A DNA stretch of 64,000 bases from Neostapfia colusana (Eukaryota > Streptophyta > Magnoliopsida > Poales > Poaceae): positions 86,744,622 to 86,808,621 of the forward strand of contig JASWHV010000005.1 of the NCBI GenBank assembly GCA_030760725.1, given 5' to 3'. Under the pieces are notes generated by a model. The model had not been told where the DNA came from. It did no database searches and worked only from the letters and a program-made list of their open reading frames with translations. Shown one piece after another: positions 1 to 9,636 of the stretch. Numbering within the stretch: the first letter of the stretch is position 1; the number at the start of each line of letters is the position of its first letter. A program made the position numbers and the translations under genes.

Positions 1-466
1 GCACCTAGTATCCATCGTTTACGGCTAGGATTACTGGGGTCTCTAATCCCATTTGCTCCCCTAGCTTTCGTCTCTCAGTGTCAGTGTCGGGCCAGCAGAG
101 TGCTTTCACCATTGGTGTTCTTTCCGATCTCTATGCATTTCACCGCTCCACCGGAAATTCCCTCTGCCCCTACCAGACTCTAGCTTGGTAGTTTCCAACG
201 CCAATCCAGGGTTGAGCCCTGGGATTTGACGGCGGACTTGAAAAGTCACCTACAGACGCTTTACACCCAATCATTCTGGATAACGGCTGCATCCTCTGTC
301 TTACCGCGGCTGCTGGCAGAGTTAGCCGATGCTTATTCCTCAGATACCGTCATTCTTTCTTCTCTGAGAAAAGAAGTTTACGACCCATAGGCCTTCCACC
401 TCCACGTGGCATTGCTCCGTCAGGCTTTCGCCCATTGTGGAAAATTCTCCACTGCTGCCTCCCATT

Positions 467-512
<46 letters not shown>

Positions 513-776
513 GGATCAGCTAATGATCATCGCCTTGGTAACCTATTGCCTCACTGACTAGCTAATCATACGAGAGCCCCTCCTTGGGTAGATTTCTCCT
601 TTTTCTCCTCAGCCTACAGGGTTTTAGCATCCGTTTCCAGTTGTTCCCCTCCCAAGGGAAGGTTCTTACGCGTTACTCACCCGTTCACCACTGGAAACAT
701 CACTTCCTGTTCGACTTGCATGTGTTAAGCATGCCGCCGGCGTTCATCCTGAGCCAGGATCGAACTCTCCATGAGA
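1..776 (-). rRNA. rrn16: Plastid 16S rRNA, 5' half only (nuclear copy, non-functional)
   Basis: Read on the minus strand, the sequence begins at 776 with the bacterial-type 16S 5' end (TCTCATGGAGAGTTCGATCC) and includes the conserved GGCGGCATGCTTAACACATG segment near 740. It continues to position 1, about 776 nt of the roughly 1490-nt gene. The 3' half, with the decoding site and anti-Shine-Dalgarno end, lies outside the window or is missing. As part of a nuclear plastid insertion it is not expected to make ribosomal RNA. The open frames that cross this stretch on either strand are shadows of the rRNA. Confidence 0.9.
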
Positions 777-899
777 TTCATAGTTGCATTACTTATAGCT
801 TCCTTATTCGTAGACAAAGCGTATTCGGAATTGTATTTCCTTCCAAGGATCACTTGTATCCATGCGCTTCAGATTTTTAGCCTGGAGTTCGCCACCAGC

Positions 900-929
900 A
901 GTATAGCCAACCCTACCCCATCACATCAA
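900..929 (-). promoter_or_regulatory. Plastid rrn16 promoter (Prrn, PEP type), nuclear copy
   Basis: On the minus strand a -35-like TTGATG (complement of 924-929) and a -10 TATACT (complement of 900-905) are separated by 18 nt, about 125 nt upstream of the 16S 5' end. This matches the known plastid Prrn arrangement recognised by the plastid-encoded RNA polymerase. The canonical -35 in plants is TTGACG, so this copy appears to carry a C-to-T change at a CpG. It has no expected activity in the nucleus. Confidence 0.6.
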
Positions 930-1006
930 TCCCACAAGCCTCTTATCTATTTCTGTTCGATCGTGGTGGGGGAGTAAGTCGAAACAGAAAAAACTGACAT
1001 TGGGTT

Positions 1007-1078
1007 TAGGGATAATCAGACTCGAACTGATGACTTACACCACGTCAAGGTGACACTCTACCGCTGAGTTATATCCCT
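1007..1078 (-). tRNA. trnV-GAC: Plastid tRNA-Val (GAC), nuclear copy
   Basis: The 72-nt complement starts AGGGATATAACTCAGCGG and ends with the matching acceptor strand TATCCCT plus discriminator A. A valine GAC anticodon sits in CCTTGACGTGG, and the T-arm reads GTTCGAGTC. It lies upstream of rrn16 as in plastomes. From memory, the plastid gene has GTGGAAGTC and GTTCGAGCC where this copy has GTGTAAGTC and GTTCGAGTC, so two substitutions are likely. No intron, as expected for this isoacceptor. Confidence 0.85.
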
Positions 1079-1199
1079 TCCCCATCCCATCAAGAAAGAG
1101 AATTAACGTATCCTAAGGGGAAAGGGAGAGAAACTCAAGGCCAGGCCACTCTTCATCCGGGCTTTCTTTCCGCACTATTATGGATAGTCAAATAAAATA

Positions 1200-2827
1200 A
1201 TGGGCAAAATTAGATTCTCCCTAGGTAGATCATCCGAGGCCAGCCTTTGCTGCTTTGCTGTCTTTTTCTATGCTTTGAGGTTGTTGGCTGACGTCTGTTC
1301 TTTACGCAGGGCTCCGTCCGCAGGTGCTCCAGGGAACGCTCCGGTGACTGTGGTATCCAGCGATCTGCCGGCGGCTTCTGGGACTGCTCCAGACCAGGGT
1401 GCGGACCCTCCAGCGCTGGCGACGTCCACGCCGCCTGCCTCTTCTGCAGATGTCTATCTAGCGGCCCCTGGTGTAGGGGACCCCAGCTAGGATCCCGCGT
1501 CAGTCCAGGCTCTGGGGCCTGTTCCCGGGCTGGCCGTGGATGATGAGGCTCCACCGGCTCATGGTGACGATCCTGCTCCTGCCGCCAACGAGGGCGCGTC
1601 GGATGCCGTGGCCCCTACCCCAGAGGGTAGTGCTCCCCAGCCAGAAGCTCACCCGTCTCCTTCCTAGGACCAAGCCGAAACTTCCCTGGGTCCCTGCGTC
1701 TTGGTGCCTACTCTGGCAGCCATCAACATCCCAGAGGACAATGCCTAGGAGGCTCCGGCACGTGTCGAGCGGGTCCCTTTGTCTGAGGCCGTGGCTTCGG
1801 CTCAGGCAAGCCTCCGTCGGGTTCAGCTGGCGCTGGACTAGGAGCAGGGAGCCATCCAGCAGAAGGAGGAGCACCTCATTGGTTGGGAAAGGATGCTCAA
1901 GCTCCGGACCCGAGAGACACAGAGGAGGTTGGAGACGAAGGAGGCTCGCCTGCGGGAGGAGCAAAAACCGACTGACCGGCAGTGGGACCTTGTTGATCAC
2001 CTGGACGAGCAGTCCAAGAAGCTCTGGGCAGAAGCCAAGGAGTCCCACCAGGTGGCCAACGATTGCCTCGCAACCCTGGAGAATCTACGTCTAGCGTCGG
2101 CTTGTCATGAGATTGCCATAGGCGAGCGCGAGCGTGAGCTAGCGGAGAAGGAGGAGGAGGCTTCGTCACGCTTGCAGCGGGAGCAGGCCGAGCTGAAGTC
2201 TCGGGCCAATGACTTGGACCCCAAGCAGGCCTCTCTTAATAAGGAGTGGGAGAGGCAGATGAAGGAGCACCAGGACCTCTTGGCTGCAGAGTTTGACGCC
2301 TCGTTCCACAAGGAGGGACTGCAGTGTCGTGCCCGTGAGCTTGATGCCCGAGCGGTGACTTTGGCTGCCAAGGAGAGAAGACTCTCTGAGTTTGACGCAG
2401 CAGCCCTAGTAGCGGCATGGCACAAGCTTCAGGAGCTTTGGGCCTCGTGCACGGCGGAGGTCCAGCAAGTCTGGGACTTCCTGGGTCGTGCCGAGTCAGC
2501 ACTGGTGCCCTTCGGCTTCAGCCCAGTGCGCGTCGGCGAGCCTTCGCAGGAGATGAGCCAAATGCTCCCTGCGCTTGACTCTGCAGGCTTGAAGATGGCA
2601 GCGTTGGAAGATGTTGTCGTCGACCAGCTGGAGACGGAGGGAAAGGACCTGGCTAAGGAGGGGAAACACATGTATTGACCTGCTTCCGAAGCTGGGACCT
2701 CAGTGTTTCCGTAGAGCCGGTCGTCCAAGGCCCCGTCGCTGCAAGAGAGGCGGCAGTCCGGTCTGCGGTTGAAGACTTGGCAGCCCTCGTCACCGAGCGG
2801 TTTAGGCATAGTGCGGGCGAGTCCTAG
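1200..2827 (+). pseudogene. Antisense coiled-coil ORF of a Tat-type element, C-terminal part
   Basis: One frame stays coding-like from about 1200 to 2678 and is interrupted only by four TAG codons (1488, 1665, 1746, 1839). A low-complexity Ala/Pro/Asp-rich stretch (to about 1700) leads into a long Glu/Lys/Arg/Leu-rich coiled coil (about 1890-2480), including ERERELAEKEEEA. After 2678 a different frame continues the protein-like sequence to a TAG at 2825-2827, so a frameshift lies near 2670-2700. It resembles the C-terminal half of grass proteins annotated as putative gypsy-type transposon (Transposase_28); the N-terminal domain is not present, being cut at the plastid junction. Its function in these elements is unknown. 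The family assignment is from memory of its style. Confidence 0.6.
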
Positions 2828-3956
2828 GCGGGTCCCGGCCTTTGTATCTTTCTTTTATCTTTTGCGTCTTGTTTTGTATTCCTGTGCTGATGAACGAAAG
2901 ACTTTTTGTTAGCCTCTCATCCTTCAGCCACTCGGGGCAGGGTCCGGTAGGCAGGACCACCTTTAGCTTCTGCGAGTCCCCCTGGTACTTGATGCCGCAA
3001 GAACTGGAGGCTCTCTGATCTGCCAAAGTGGTTGATACTTCCTTGTTGCTTGCTGTATATGTGTATCCTCTTCCTTCTTGCGCGTTGCAGGGGTCCGGCC
3101 GTCTTGCTTGGCTTGAGCAGTCATGATAGGCCCCCGGCAGGTGTGCCCAAGTGATTGGGGACACCTGCCAAAAGGTGCAAGACGCCAGCTTTGGACCCTT
3201 CGGAACACTCCAGACTTGGGGGTCCGCGAGTGGCCCCCTTGGAAAGCTGAGGTTCCAGCCCAACAGACCGGAGTTCTGTGGCCTGCATAGGCACTAGAAG
3301 AAAAGGGTGACCGTGCCGTGCAGTTGTATTTTCTCTGTTCGATGGCCCCATTATGGCTTATGGTCCTATGCTAAGCTACGGGACCTGGTCAATTCGGTGT
3401 AGAAGTGTCCGGACCCTGGTTACTATCCTTCCCGGGGTGGTGTGCCTTCCGTGCCCCCAGCACTTGGGTGCTGCGCTGAAGAGGCAGAATGTGCACACTT
3501 ACGGAGCATGACAAAGCTAAACAGGCCACACCCTTGACCTCCCGCTGGCCAGGCACTCTGAAGAGGGGAGGTGTCCTTCTGGCTCCACCGGACCGGAGCA
3601 GGAAGGTAACCAGGGGGGTCCGGAGACAACACAGGTGCCTCAGGTGTTTTCGCCTTGTAGCTAGACAGCATAACATTGGGCAAGAGCAAGACAGAGAAAC
3701 ACAACTATGTACACGTCGAGGGGTACGGAAAAATATACGTAAGCTCGAAAGGAAGGCTACAAAGATGTAGCCGTGCATCGGGTAGGGCAACAATTTTCTT
3801 CATAATGGTGCTACATAGGAGGAGCCAGGCTGTACAGGAGTTCAACGACCTACTTCAGAATGACAAGGCTAGCAGGAACCCATGGAGTTTGGTTGATCCG
3901 AGCACTGGTCCTAGGCACTATGGCCCTTTTACAGGAAAAGACTGTCCTACCCTAAG
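2828..3956. other. Spacer of element A between antisense ORF and pol
   Basis: This 1.1-kb stretch lies between the end of the antisense ORF and the pol stop codon. Its first part (2830-2890) is T-rich, like the 3' untranslated region of the antisense transcript. Short open frames on both strands have no recognisable domain, and none continues a neighbouring frame. I see no LTR, tRNA or tandem repeat in it. Confidence 0.5.
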
Positions 3957-5918
3957 CTACGGGTGAAACTTAAAGAGGTGCTCAATGTTCCAAGGATTTG
4001 GAATTGGGTCGCCATCCTTCATCGCCAGACGGACGCATCCTGGTCGCCCACCTGCAGCTCTCTGCTCCACACGGACCGCTGGTGATAGCGCCAGAGCGCC
4101 TGGCGGTATCGCGCATTCCGGATTGCAGCCTGCCATCTGTGCTCGTCGACGAGCTCGAGATCTTCATGCCAGATCGGGTCCTGCGTGGCTTCGTCATATG
4201 CCTTGACACAACTGGAGCCCAAGGTAATCTCCAGAGGGAGGACGGCCTCAGCTCCGTAGACAAGGAAGAAGTGAGTCTCCCCTGTGGCTCGGCTAGGTGA
4301 TGTCCATCTAGCCCACAGGGCGCATGGAAGCTCATCAATCCAGTTGGCGCCATGCTTTCCTAGGCCAGCGTAAGTACGCGTCCTGAGGCCGCTGAGTATC
4401 TCAGCATTGGCTCTCTCGACCTGGTCGTTGCTCTCTGGGTGAGCAACAAAAGCATAGCAGACTTGGATACCAAGGTCCTCACAGTATTCTTGGAATGCTG
4501 CACTGGTGAACTGGGTCCCGTTGTCGGTGATGATCCTGTTCGGGAGCCCGAACCTGCAGATGATTGACTTGATGAATTTTACTGCGGACTGCTTGTTGAT
4601 GGTGACTACAGGGGTTGCTTCCAGCCACATGGTGAACTTGTCTACGGCAACGTAGAGGTACCGGTACCCTCTGACGGCACTAGGGAATGGCCCCAGGATG
4701 TCCAGCCCCCATACTGCAAATGGCCATGAGGGCGGGATCATCTGCAGCGTCTGTGCTGGTCTGTGGATCTGCTTGGCGTGGAACTGGCATGCCTTGCATC
4801 TCTTGACCAGCTCGAAGGCATCCAGAAGAGCTGTCGGCCAGTAGAAGCCATGCCGGAAGGCTTTACTGACTAACGTGCGGGACGAAGCGTGGTTGCTGCA
4901 CTCGCCACCATGGATCTCTGCGAGCAACGAGCAGCCCTTCTCCCGGGTTATGCACCGCAATAGAACGCTGTTGGCACCACACCAGTAGAGATCCCCATCC
5001 ACCAGTGTGTATCTCTTAGCCGTACGAACGATCCGTTCAATGGATACATGTTCATCGGGAAGGATATTGTCCTTCAAGTAGACCCAGATCTCTGTGATCC
5101 ATGCATTGGGTCCTACTTGAGCTTCTGGATCTTGGGCGCCGGGTTGCATGGAGTCCCTAGTGACGCATACGAACCTTGGCGGACGCCATGGTTGCAGGGC
5201 CGCCGGGACTACCAGCTTCGAGGTGCTGGACTCGCCCCCTTTGCCTGGTTCGGCTGGCCAGTCTGTTGGACACAGTATCTTCCATTCAAACACGCCTTCG
5301 GGGACCGGGGCCCATGTAGAGGCTTTCGTTGAAAGGTCGTCTGCCACCGCATTGTTGGCGTGGGGGTTATTGCACAACTCCAAGGCATGGAACTCCTTCT
5401 CCATCTTCTGCACATGGATAAGATAGGCAGCTAGTTGAGGATCATTACAGGAGCACTCACGCTTGACTTGCTTGATGGCGAGCTGGGAGTCTCCTTTTAC
5501 TAGCATCTGCTGTACGCCCAAGGACAGGGCAGTACTCATCCCAATTATGAGGGCTTCATACTCCACTATGTTGTTCGCAGCCTTGAAGTAGAGGTGCACA
5601 ATGTACTTGAACTGCTCTCCCACTGGCGTGATGAGTAGGACCCCCGCTCCGGCTCCTTGCTTGCGTGAGGAGCCGTTGAAGTAGAGTGTCCAGTGGGGTC
5701 CGATGAGTACCGGAGGTCTGGGATCCGAGTCGCTGTCGTCTTAACCCCCTGGATGGCATGGAGACGAGGTCCATTCGGCCATGAAGTCCGCCAGCGCCTG
5801 TCGCTTGATGGTGTGGCACGGTAAGAAGTCGAGGTCGAACTCCGCCAGCTCAGCTGCCCACTTTGCTATATTCCCCGTTGCATTGGGGCTGTGGAGCACT
5901 ATCTTCAGTGGTAGGTTG
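3957..5918 (-). pseudogene. Element A pol: RNase H end, archaeal-type RNase H, integrase
   Basis: Read on the minus strand from 5918, the order is: the end of the first RNase H/connection domain (AKWAAELAEFDLDFLP, IKRQALADFMAEW), a TAA stop at 5743-5741, an archaeal-type RNase H (WTLYFNGSS, VEYEALIIG, KGDSQLAIKQV), an H2C2 zinc finger (IHGGECSNH, CKACQ) and an integrase core with all three acidic positions present (GLDILGPFP, ITDNGTQF, QVERANAEI). The first RNase H aspartate is Asn here (YFNGS, usually YFDGS). Near 4019 the frame breaks and about 40 codons appear deleted before the typical C-terminus (WNIEHLFKFHP, stop at 3959-3957). There is no chromodomain. Non-functional. Confidence 0.85.
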
Positions 5919-6309
5919 TGTAACACCCTCAAAATTACTACCATGCATTGCATACATTTTTCATGTAGAGAAGCATTTAAAAAGAAGAAGAAATGAAGAG
6001 AGGAATATAGAATCTAATAAAATGATAAAACAAAATAGAAATGGAAATAATGAAAATAAAATAGCCAAATTTGGCCACCCCAAATTTCCCCCTTCCCCAA
6101 TTCTTCCAAATTTTTTTTCCAATTTTCCCGATTTTTCCCAAATTCCCCAAAATTCCATTAGGGGGAATTTGCCCCACATTTGGGGGGAATTTTCCCCCAA
6201 ATTGGCCGCACCAAATTAGGGGGGAAACCCTAATTGGGCCCACCTCCCCTTGGCCGCAGGCCATTAGGGGGGAACCCTAGTCCCCCACCTATAGGACTCT
6301 TGAGTTAGT
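5919..6309 (+). repeat. LTR E3, left piece (E-related family)
   Basis: It starts TGTAACACCCTCAAAATTAC directly after the broken pol of element A and shares its first ~80 bp with the E2 LTR (43033), including the CATTTTTCATGTAGAGAA block. The following U3 differs from E and E2: there is no G-box array, but AT-rich sequence with many short runs of G or C flanking AATT (6060-6290). It is cut at 6310 by element C. About 540 bp of LTR, including the TATA region by comparison with E2, are missing before it resumes at 33979. Confidence 0.7.
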
Positions 6310-9029
6310 TGTAAATGCCCAAGAAAGTGACTTGCAAAAGTGTTCGTTTCACCACCTCACAACACCACAGCTCATTTTGTGGATAGCTCATGAGCACTTG
6401 TGAAGAGCAAGTAAAAACAATCAAAAGGGTGATTAGAGAGGAAAAACCCATAACTCCAAAAAGTAGGAGTCATACACATAAACATGCAAGGTTGAGCTCA
6501 CCCCTAGACCTTATATATACTTGGGAAGGCTCAGGCCAAATTTCATGCAAATCCAATACTTTTTGAGGCACTTTTGGAGACAATTCAAAAAAGGGACAAT
6601 TTGAATGCAAATTCAAATTTGCAGCAAGGTTGAGCTCACATAAACATGCAAATCCAATATGCAAGGTTGAGCTCACGCCTAACTCCAAAAAGTAGGAGTC
6701 ATACACATAAACATGCAAGGTTGAGCTCACCCCTAGACCTTATATATTCTTGGGAAGGCTCAGGCCAAATTTCATGCAAATCCAATACTTTTTGAGGCAC
6801 TTTTGGAGACAATTAAAAAAGGAGCCAATTTGAATGCAAATTCAAATTTGCAGCCACTTTAATAACTTGAATTCAAAATTTGACTTCATATTCAAATTCA
6901 GCACATTTTTCTGAGTTAGTACACCAATTTTCATCCCCATTGGACTTCATCTTGTCGGGGGCTAAATTTGCATGAATTCAAAACTGAATTTGAATTTTCA
7001 AATTCAAATGGCCAGCAAATTTAGTCAAACCAATTTCAAATTTAGGAAATCAAATTCAAACAATGACTTGGAGGCTAAGTCTCTCATTCAATTGTGAGTA
7101 GCTGGGATCTTTTCAGTGAAAACAGAAATGAAAAATTGGAAAAGAAATTAGAGGGGAACGACCCACTGATCAGTGACTGTGCTCAGAGGAAAACCGACTC
7201 GGTGTCCGTCGGTCAGCCGCCGGGGCTGTTTCCACCTCACAGCCTTGATCGCGTGCGTGCCAGCGCTCGTTTGGATCACCTAATGCCCCCTCCCGATCAC
7301 CACGTACACGGCACAAACGGATTTCGCTTGCCTCCCCCGCCTGCGCCGCTCTGCTCAGCTCCCGCGCGCGCGAAAACCGGCAGCGGCGACAGCACCTTCG
7401 AGCCTCGGCGCACTCCAGTGCCGATAATCGATTTCTCGTGGTTTCTGCAGCAAAAAGGAGCGCCAAGGTCTGCTCTAGCGGTTCCCTGTGCTACAACAGC
7501 GAGTTGCACCCATTTGCGTGCTGTTTAAGCCGTCAAAGTCAAGAAACCGGAAGGAACCGGCGGAGCTGTGCTTCGGCTCACCATCGACAGCCCAATCCGG
7601 CCATCTTCCCCGACCACGTGCTACACAAGAAAGGTGTGTGGGGATCCTTAGATGGTGTAGCTGCAAACCATTCGGCAAATAAGGTTTGCTGGCATTTTTA
7701 GCTTCCGAGGCTGCTCACGTCGGGTTCCTCATGACCCACTGGTGCTCCCCGAGCAAACCGTGACTCTTTTTATGCCTCAGAGAGTGAGAACGACCTCGCC
7801 AGAGCCCTAACCTCCGAGGTTGACGTCGGACGGCCATTTCCGGTCACCGCCAGCGAGCTCCGACCCCCGGGGAAAGTTCCACGTGGCAAGATAGGGCTAG
7901 GAGGCCAGTTCTAGCGCTGGGGGCGGTCAGGAAGTCACTTCCAGTGAACCTCGCTGAAGTGCGCCGCCGCCAAACACTCGGGTGCGCGCGAGGAGGAAGA
8001 AGGCGGGTGGTGGGGCCCACCCGCTGATCAAGTTTGAACGTACCGAAGGCATATCGGATATATGGGCCCCGGTAAACCGATGTATCCTAAACCTCCAGGC
8101 GTCGAGGCATAACGCACCGATTTATAGGTGTAGGTTGTGGGCAGCAAGGTGGAAATCTGCTAACGGGCATAGAGAGATGCTCCGTGTAGGGAATCACCTG
8201 CCCATTTCGGTGCGACCGGTTCGATGTTTGGGCTGTTGGGTGAAAGGTTGTCCCGTACGACATCGAGTGTGCATGCTATGCAGCTCCACGGGTGGGCGTA
8301 TGTGATGTGCTCTTCGGGTGTCCCTGCAGGTGTATATTGAGTCGATTCGCCGTCCCTCGCAGTGATGAGTACCACTTGGTCACTGAGTCGTGACGTAGGT
8401 TAATATATGAAATGTGATGATTCAATATTACTGTTATGATAAAAATTGTATTGCTACATGTGTGCCACCAAATATTGCTCACAAAATTTCATATTCATCA
8501 ACTGTTAACTTGTGGCTAAAAGATGAACTAAGGATGAACTTGTAGGCGTGTCCGTTTTCTGAAATTTACCATCCCATGTTCGTGTAAACTGCATGTAGAG
8601 TTTCATACCTAGGTGAGTCGTTTAAGTCTTGTTGTGCCATAGTGCTCATGGTTGCTGCTTAAGTGTTTTTCAGGTGAGGAGTATCCCACGGACTCAGGTT
8701 ACGAGTCCATGGCGAGGGCTACCCTCCGTCGGGGACCACGGCTGAGTGGGAGCCGTACACGCCGCTCTGAGATGAGGAGTGCAGCTAGTGTGGGTTCCGT
8801 AGGGCTGGGCAACCAACTTTTGCTAGATAGGTGGCGTGAGTTGTATAAACTTAGCTTCCGCTTTTGTAATCCAAATACTAGTTTGTAACTGAAGTCTTGT
8901 ACTAGTTTGTACATATTCAGTTGGTTTTCTATGTAATACAATATCGTTCTTATGATGTGTGCTGTCGGGTGTCGCATCGTGCGGCACCACCCTCTGCGAT
9001 CCTGGATGAGCGGATTACGGTCTGCCACA
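6310..9029 (+). repeat. 5' LTR of element C
   Basis: It begins TGTAAATGCCCAAG and ends GCCACA, 3 bp before the PBS. Its partner (15488-15893 plus 30415-33922) is about 1.2 kb longer. The 5' copy lacks about 250 bp present at 31158-31405 and about 1.2 kb present at 31740-32925, and has gained an imperfect ~227-bp tandem duplication (6454-6850). A GC-rich block (7190-7980) lies in the middle. The 3' third shares blocks with the D-family LTRs, a CTTCCGCT/TGTAAT pair at 8855-8870, and a hairpin at 8968-8988 near the 3' end. Confidence 0.85.
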
Positions 9030-9032
9030 GGT

Positions 9033-9044
9033 TGGTATCAGAGC
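9033..9044 (+). other. Primer-binding site of element C (tRNA-iMet)
   Basis: TGGTATCAGAGC is complementary to the 3' end of plant initiator tRNA-Met and lies 3 bp after the LTR end. It is the usual primer for minus-strand DNA synthesis in Ty3/gypsy elements. Confidence 0.85.
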
Positions 9045-9270
9045 GGCATTGGGGATAGCACACTAATGAAGCACTGTATTATGGGAAAACTTAGGTTTAC
9101 GGTGAGGATTCGCTAGTTTGCCCAAGTAAGGACTATAATAGCATAGTTACTTAAAGTGGCAAGACTAACATATGGGTTATAATTCTGAATTTTAATTATG
9201 TAACGACGCACCAACGCTCAGGTAAAAATGGTAATGAATGACACTGAAAGCGGTTCAATTTCGGTTAGCT

Positions 9271-9636
9271 CCCCTGACGAGGAACGTGGTTCAGGGATAG
9301 GTCTCACAGCTTGGTGTGAGACGTTAATATGAAACTCTTGGACTCTTCATGTTCCTGAGTTCATATGAAACGCTGATCCCTAGCGTGCATTAGGCAAGAA
9401 AGTGGAGACCACATCGTGTGGTCAGTAACGTGATAGTGTGTTCTTCTGGGAAAAGCCCAGGGGGACATACACAGCGCTTGCCATCGGCGTGCCCTGCAGG
9501 GCAGTAGGTGGTATCTGTTGGGGTGATAAAATTCCCAACCGTGACGACCCTTTCGCGCTCTACTCGGGTTCCCCGTCGTGTGGTGTTAAAACACGATCAC
9601 GTACCTTGAGACGTGGCTTAACTCAAGGACGGCCGT
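9271..9636 (+). other. Hairpin array in the leader of element C
   Basis: About ten inverted repeats follow one another with little spacer. Stem arms: 9272-9277/9291-9296 (CCCTGA/TCAGGG), 9301-9308/9315-9322 (GTCTCACA/TGTGAGAC), 9327-9337/9357-9366, 9370-9374/9382-9386 (ACGCT/AGCGT), 9407-9413/9417-9423 (GACCACA/TGTGGTC), 9446-9450/9456-9460 (CTGGG/CCCAG), the 14-nt palindrome TGCCCTGCAGGGCA at 9490-9503, 9517-9522/9534-9539 (GTTGGG/CCCAAC), 9576-9581/9591-9596 (TCGTGT/ACACGA) and 9604-9610/9622-9628 (CCTTGAG/CTCAAGG). The same series occurs in D at 20271-20627. No ORF explains it. A packaging or dimerisation signal is the obvious hypothesis. Confidence 0.7.

Larger units (their letters stand above)
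1..1200 (-). other. Plastid DNA inserted in the nucleus (NUPT)
   Basis: The stretch is collinear, in reverse complement, with the plastid inverted-repeat segment trnV-GAC, rrn16 promoter, 5' half of rrn16. It is followed directly by retrotransposon sequence, so it is a nuclear copy and not the plastome. The left end runs off the window. The right end lies near 1185-1205, where plastid-like spacer gives way to the antisense ORF of element A; I cannot place it exactly. Several bases differ from the plastid sequence as I remember it, for example the rrn16 -35 box reads TTGATG instead of TTGACG. That is the C-to-T decay expected of methylated nuclear DNA. A chimeric assembly join is the main alternative. 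Confidence 0.85.
1200..5918 (-). mobile_element. Element A: Tat-lineage Ty3/gypsy retrotransposon, 3' half, degenerate
   Basis: The pol frame runs on the minus strand (3957-5918) with an additional archaeal-type RNase H followed by integrase and no chromodomain, the hallmark of the Athila/Tat branch. Downstream of pol in element sense, a coiled-coil ORF runs antisense to it (1200-2827, plus strand), as known for Tat elements such as Retand and RIRE2. The 5' part (gag, protease, RT) is absent because LTR E3 begins at 5919; if E3 inserted into A, the missing half lies beyond the right edge of the window. The 3' LTR is also missing, because plastid DNA abuts the antisense ORF at about 1200. Confidence 0.8.

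Noticed and set aside
584..977. ORFs on the plus strand at the left edge
   Set aside because: They are antisense to plastid 16S rRNA and its leader.
5961..6280. ORFs on both strands rich in Phe, Pro, Gly, Asn and Ile
   Set aside because: They come from alternating G/C runs and AATT in the LTR E3 U3; both strands are open because of composition.
9033..9044. tRNA-Met-like sequences (GGTATCAGAGCC and variants) at many places
   Set aside because: They are primer-binding sites of retrotransposons, not tRNA genes; no cloverleaf surrounds them.
9271..9300. CTGACGA followed by a short stem, resembling the hammerhead ribozyme core CUGANGA
   Set aside because: The required GAAA after stem II and a cleavable NUH site in the right order are not present; the bases are better explained by the CCCTGA/TCAGGG hairpin.
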